From positions 1 to 8,486 of the forward strand of contig JAOUET010000074.1 of the NCBI GenBank assembly GCA_029858605.1: a stretch of 8,486 bases of DNA, written 5' to 3'. Shown one piece after another: positions 6,333 through 8,486 of this stretch (position 1 is its first letter; the number at the start of each line of letters is the position of its first letter). The stretch comes from Coriobacteriia bacterium (GTDB lineage: Bacteria; Actinomycetota; Coriobacteriia; Anaerosomatales; JAENZW01). The position numbers and the translations under genes were made by a program. The notes beneath the pieces are model-generated. The model saw nothing but the letters and a program-made list of their open reading frames with translations, was not told the origin of the DNA and did no database searches.

Positions 6333-6794
6333 CTACTCTTCGATGAGCAGGGAGCGAACGATATCGGACTTGCTCACGACGCCCACGAGACGCTCTCCCT
6401 CAAGCACCGGCAGACGGCTGACATCACGTTCCACGAGCAGCGTTGCCGCGTCCCCTACGGATGCATCTGCCTGTATCGTCACCGGATCCCGCGTCATGAC
6501 GGAGCGTACGTCTGCGGCGACGGCCTTCTTGAGCTCGGACTCGAAACGCTGCGTCGCAGGCGGGTACATGATGAACCCGTCAAGCAGATGGATGTAGGTG
6601 GGGAACTCTATCCTGACGTCTTGCATGATGAGGTCGCCCTCCGTCACGACACCGACGATCCGATCGCCCTCGAGCACCGGCAGCGCCCCGATGTGGTGAT
6701 CGACCATCAGCCTCGCTGCATCGGTCACCGACATATCCGGGCCGATCACAACGGGATCGGGCGACATGATGTCACGCACCTTCAACTCGGCCAT
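6333..6794 (-). CDS. Stand-alone CBS-pair protein
   Basis: A 153-residue protein made of two CBS domains (about 5-60 and 94-150) joined by a linker of about 35 residues. CBS pairs usually bind adenine nucleotides (AMP, ATP, SAM, c-di-AMP or NAD-type ligands) and act as energy sensors. Both halves carry the DIMSPDPV/SVMTRDPV entry motif. Both also carry the ribose-binding G-hh-T/S-x-x-D motif: GVVTEGD (T51, D54) and GVVSKSD (S141, D144), so both sites look intact. The linker with FPTYIHLLDGFIMY and ESELKKAVAADV resembles a common group of bacterial stand-alone CBS proteins, as I recall. There is no attached enzyme or membrane domain. I chose the ATG at 6794 because AGGGAGG (6801-6807) sits 6 nt upstream; an earlier start would run into nnr. 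It sits between nnr and alr, 3 nt from alr. The ligand and target are unknown. Confidence 0.93.
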   Translation of the reverse strand: MAELKVRDIMSPDPVVIGPDMSVTDAARLMVDHHIGALPVLEGDRIVGVVTEGDLIMQDVRIEFPTYIHLLDGFIMYPPATQRFESELKKAVAADVRSVMTRDPVTIQADASVGDAATLLVERDVSRLPVLEGERLVGVVSKSDIVRSLLIEE

Positions 6795-6800
6795 CGTCGT

Positions 6801-6807
6801 CCTCCCT
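6801..6807 (-). promoter_or_regulatory. Ribosome binding site of the CBS-pair gene
   Basis: AGGGAGG on the minus strand, 6 nt before ATG at 6794, in the 25-nt gap after the nnr stop. It fixes the start and excludes an N-terminal extension overlapping nnr. Confidence 0.8.
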
Positions 6808-6819
6808 ATCCTCGAGATA

Positions 6820-8352
6820 TCACTCTTGACCCAGAATCTCACGAATCGCGTGCGGCAGGTGTGCCGGGATGTCTTCGGCAACCACACTAGTCTCAGTCAG
6901 ATTCCTGGCCGCATGATCGCCTGCAAGGCCGTGGAGATGGGCCGCCACCGCCCCCGCTTCCAGAGGTTCGAGGCCCTGGGCCAGAAGCGTTCCGATCATC
7001 CCCGCGAGAACGTCGCCCGTGCCGGCAGTAGCCAGAGCGGGACCGCCGGAAAGCGTCACGACCTGGCGTCCTCGGCCACTCGTGACAGTGCGCGCACCCT
7101 TCAACACGCATGCGAAACGAGGGCCGCTCAGCTTCGCGCCAAACGAAAGCCTGTCCGACTGGATCTCGGCAGGGGTCGTGTCGAGGAGGCGCGCCAGTTC
7201 TCCCGGGTGCGGCGTGATCACCGTCGGTGCCGATCGCATCTCCAAAGCATTCGCGACATCGATCATCGCGTTCAGCCCGTCAGCGTCCACGACCATCGGC
7301 TTCTCTAGCTCGCTCACCAGGCTGCGAGAAACAAGGACCGCACCGTGGGCAATCGTCAGCCCCGGCCCCAAGACTACGGCGTCGGACTCGCGAGCCATGT
7401 CGACTATCTCGTGCGTTGCCTTCGAGGCCAGTGTGCGCGACGGGTTCTCGGCGAGTGAGACGACCACTGCCGAGGTGAGCTTGGTCTGCAGGATGGACGC
7501 TATCGACTCCGGAACCGCAAGCGTCACGAAGCCGGCTCCCGCGCGCTGCGCTCCCATCGCGGCCAGAGCGGCCGCCCCCGGATAAGCCCCCGACCCTGCC
7601 ACAACGAGAACTCGCCCGCGCGCATTCTTGTGCACGTTCGGCGCGGGTCTCGGCAACAGCGCCGCGTAGTCCTCGTTCTGCCAGACTTCCGGATCTCCCG
7701 GTCCGCCCAACATCTCCCACGGGACACCGATGTCAGCGACGACGACTTCGCCCGCGTGTTCGGCGCCGGGGTAGAGAAGAACACCCACCTTCGGCGAGGA
7801 GAACGTCACCGTGACCTGGGCACGAACCACATGCTCACCGGTGCAGCCCGTATCCGTCTCGACCCCCGAAGGTATGTCGACGGATACGATTGTCGCGCCG
7901 GAATCGTTGATTGCCTCGATCCACGTGACGTACGGCTGTCGGACCGGTCCCGCGAAACCGATGCCGAAGAGAGCGTCCACTACCGCCGCGTACTCGGAAA
8001 GGTCGCCGGGCCCCATGCCCTCGTCACCGAGTACGGTGAACGGCACCCCTGCGTCAACAGCCTCTGCGGCTGCGTCGCCAGCGATTCCCGCCAACTCGCC
8101 GGGCTCGACGGGCGTGAACACACGGACTTGTCGATCCTGCCGATTGAGCTCGCCAGCCGCGACCCAGCCGTCACCGCCGTTGTTGCCCTTGCCGGCAACG
8201 ATGGCGACGTCCCCGAAGGGCACGCGTCTACCGACTTCTTGCGCCACCGCCAAGCCGGCTCGACGCATGAGGTCGGCAAGCGTCATACCGAGTTCCGCTG
8301 TCGCACGCGCCTCGGCGCGACGCGCGGTCTCCTCGGTGAGTGCGTAGATCAC
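6820..8352 (-). CDS. nnr: Bifunctional NAD(P)H-hydrate epimerase / ADP-dependent dehydratase
   Basis: Repairs hydrated NADH and NADPH. The N-terminal YjeF_N domain interconverts the R and S hydrates, and the C-terminal ribokinase-like domain dehydrates the S form using ADP. The 510 residues are the usual fused length. The epimerase domain (1 to about 215) has GKGNNGGDGWVAA (54-66), VVDALFGIGF (124-133) and VSVDIPSGVETDTG (156-169). The dehydratase domain (about 225-510) has HKNARGRVLVVAGS (241-254), VLGPGLT (327-333), DADGLN (356-361), ITPHPGE (379-385), LKGA (417-420) and ATAGTGDVLAGM (441-452) with the expected catalytic D447. All landmark motifs are present. The start is GTG at 8352 with AGGAGG (8357-8362) 4 nt upstream. 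The CBS-pair gene follows after 25 nt. Together with alr this is a frequent bacterial neighbourhood, as I recall. Confidence 0.96.
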   Translation of the reverse strand: MIYALTEETARRAEARATAELGMTLADLMRRAGLAVAQEVGRRVPFGDVAIVAGKGNNGGDGWVAAGELNRQDRQVRVFTPVEPGELAGIAGDAAAEAVDAGVPFTVLGDEGMGPGDLSEYAAVVDALFGIGFAGPVRQPYVTWIEAINDSGATIVSVDIPSGVETDTGCTGEHVVRAQVTVTFSSPKVGVLLYPGAEHAGEVVVADIGVPWEMLGGPGDPEVWQNEDYAALLPRPAPNVHKNARGRVLVVAGSGAYPGAAALAAMGAQRAGAGFVTLAVPESIASILQTKLTSAVVVSLAENPSRTLASKATHEIVDMARESDAVVLGPGLTIAHGAVLVSRSLVSELEKPMVVDADGLNAMIDVANALEMRSAPTVITPHPGELARLLDTTPAEIQSDRLSFGAKLSGPRFACVLKGARTVTSGRGRQVVTLSGGPALATAGTGDVLAGMIGTLLAQGLEPLEAGAVAAHLHGLAGDHAARNLTETSVVAEDIPAHLPHAIREILGQE

Positions 8353-8356
8353 GACC

Positions 8357-8362
8357 CCTCCT
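8357..8362 (-). promoter_or_regulatory. Ribosome binding site deciding the GTG start of nnr
   Basis: AGGAGG (part of AGGAGGGG) on the minus strand, just before GTG at 8352-8350. The spacing is short but the match is strong, and translation from this GTG begins with the family-typical I-Y-A-L-T segment. Confidence 0.7.
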
Positions 8363-8392
8363 GCTCACGCGGACTTTCCCGGTCCGCGGCGT

Positions 8393-8486
8393 CTACTCCA
8401 CAGTATCCCCGGAAGGCGTCGCCGTGTCGCCCGTCGCGCTCTCGACGCTTGCGGCGGCGTTCTCGCGTGGTTCGGCGTCACCCCCG
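8393..8486 (-). CDS. C-terminal tail of an unidentified protein (5' end outside window)
   Basis: A minus-strand frame enters from the window edge and stops with TAG at 8393-8395, 40 nt before the nnr start. The visible 30 residues begin GGDAEPRENAA and end TPSGDTVE. They are rich in Ala, Ser, Thr, Glu, Asp and Gly with no hydrophobic core, so they look like a disordered acidic tail. Third codon positions are mostly G or C (about 23 of 30), in line with the neighbouring genes, which favours this frame over an arginine-rich alternative. Such tails occur on many proteins, for example Tat-type or secretion-related ones, but nothing here names the protein. The short distance suggests it is in the same operon as nnr. 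Confidence 0.5.
   Translation of the reverse strand, partial: GGDAEPRENAAASVESATGDTATPSGDTVE

Noticed and set aside
6333..6887. Longer version of the CBS-pair protein starting at 6887
   Set aside because: The extra 31 residues lie inside the nnr gene and show no CBS-family similarity. The ATG at 6794 has AGGGAGG at 6 nt and begins directly at the conserved domain.
5466..6890. Long plus-strand open frame (474 codons) antisense to alr and the CBS-pair gene
   Set aside because: It spans two clear minus-strand genes and their junction and encodes an Arg/His-rich, motif-free sequence. A shadow of codon bias.
8365..8484. Alternative minus-strand frame at the right edge, ending at 8365
   Set aside because: It encodes a strongly arginine-rich sequence and its third codon positions are less GC-rich than in the frame ending at 8393, which fits the neighbours better.
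1..8486. CRISPR arrays, insertion sequences, tRNA or rRNA genes, toxin-antitoxin or defence genes
   Set aside because: I looked for repeated units, terminal inverted repeats, tRNA-like arms and mobile-element proteins and saw none. Conserved genes fill nearly the whole window.

Overview
This is a GC-rich bacterial window in which every convincing gene lies on the minus strand, so transcription runs from high to low coordinates. It holds two functional blocks. The organism is probably a bacterium that uses a V/A-type (archaeal/Thermus-like) rotary ATPase instead of, or beside, an F-type ATPase. Such enzymes occur in Deinococcus-Thermus, spirochaetes, clostridia and deep-branching high-GC actinobacterial lineages. 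GC-biased codon use, GTG/TTG starts and strong AGGAGG ribosome binding sites fit a high-GC Gram-positive or Thermus-like host, but I cannot assign a taxon from this window.

Block 1 (about 8486 to 5211). First comes the C-terminal tail of an unidentified protein (stop at 8393). It is followed by a bifunctional NAD(P)H-hydrate epimerase/dehydratase (nnr), a stand-alone CBS-pair protein and alanine racemase (alr). The gaps are about 40, 25 and 3 nt, so this looks like one operon. It combines repair of damaged nicotinamide nucleotides, a probable adenine-nucleotide sensor and D-alanine supply for peptidoglycan.

Intergenic leader (5210 to 5015). These 196 nt contain no convincing gene. They hold a strong 12-bp hairpin with one bulged base, a second Shine-Dalgarno-like CAGGAGGGA and a doubtful 18-codon frame, and probably carry the leader of the ATPase operon. 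I saw neither a clear sigma-70 promoter nor a U-tailed terminator.

Block 2 (5014 to 1). The V/A-type ATPase genes run in the order G/H, I, K, E, C, F, A, the order known from Thermus (G-I-L-E-C-F-A) and Enterococcus hirae (ntpF-I-K-E-C-G-A). The A gene runs off the window after 89 codons, and B and D would be expected next. G/H and E form the peripheral stalks, I is the membrane stator, K the rotor-ring proteolipid, C the socket to the ring, F part of the central shaft and A the catalytic subunit. Most junctions overlap (ATGA, TGATG or an 8-nt overlap), implying translational coupling. K is a single-hairpin proteolipid with one carboxylate per copy, as in enzymes that can make ATP.

I found no previously undescribed system. 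The window is mostly conserved housekeeping genes. The points worth a second look are the structured leader, the CBS protein tied to alr, and the signal-peptide-bearing single-hairpin proteolipid.
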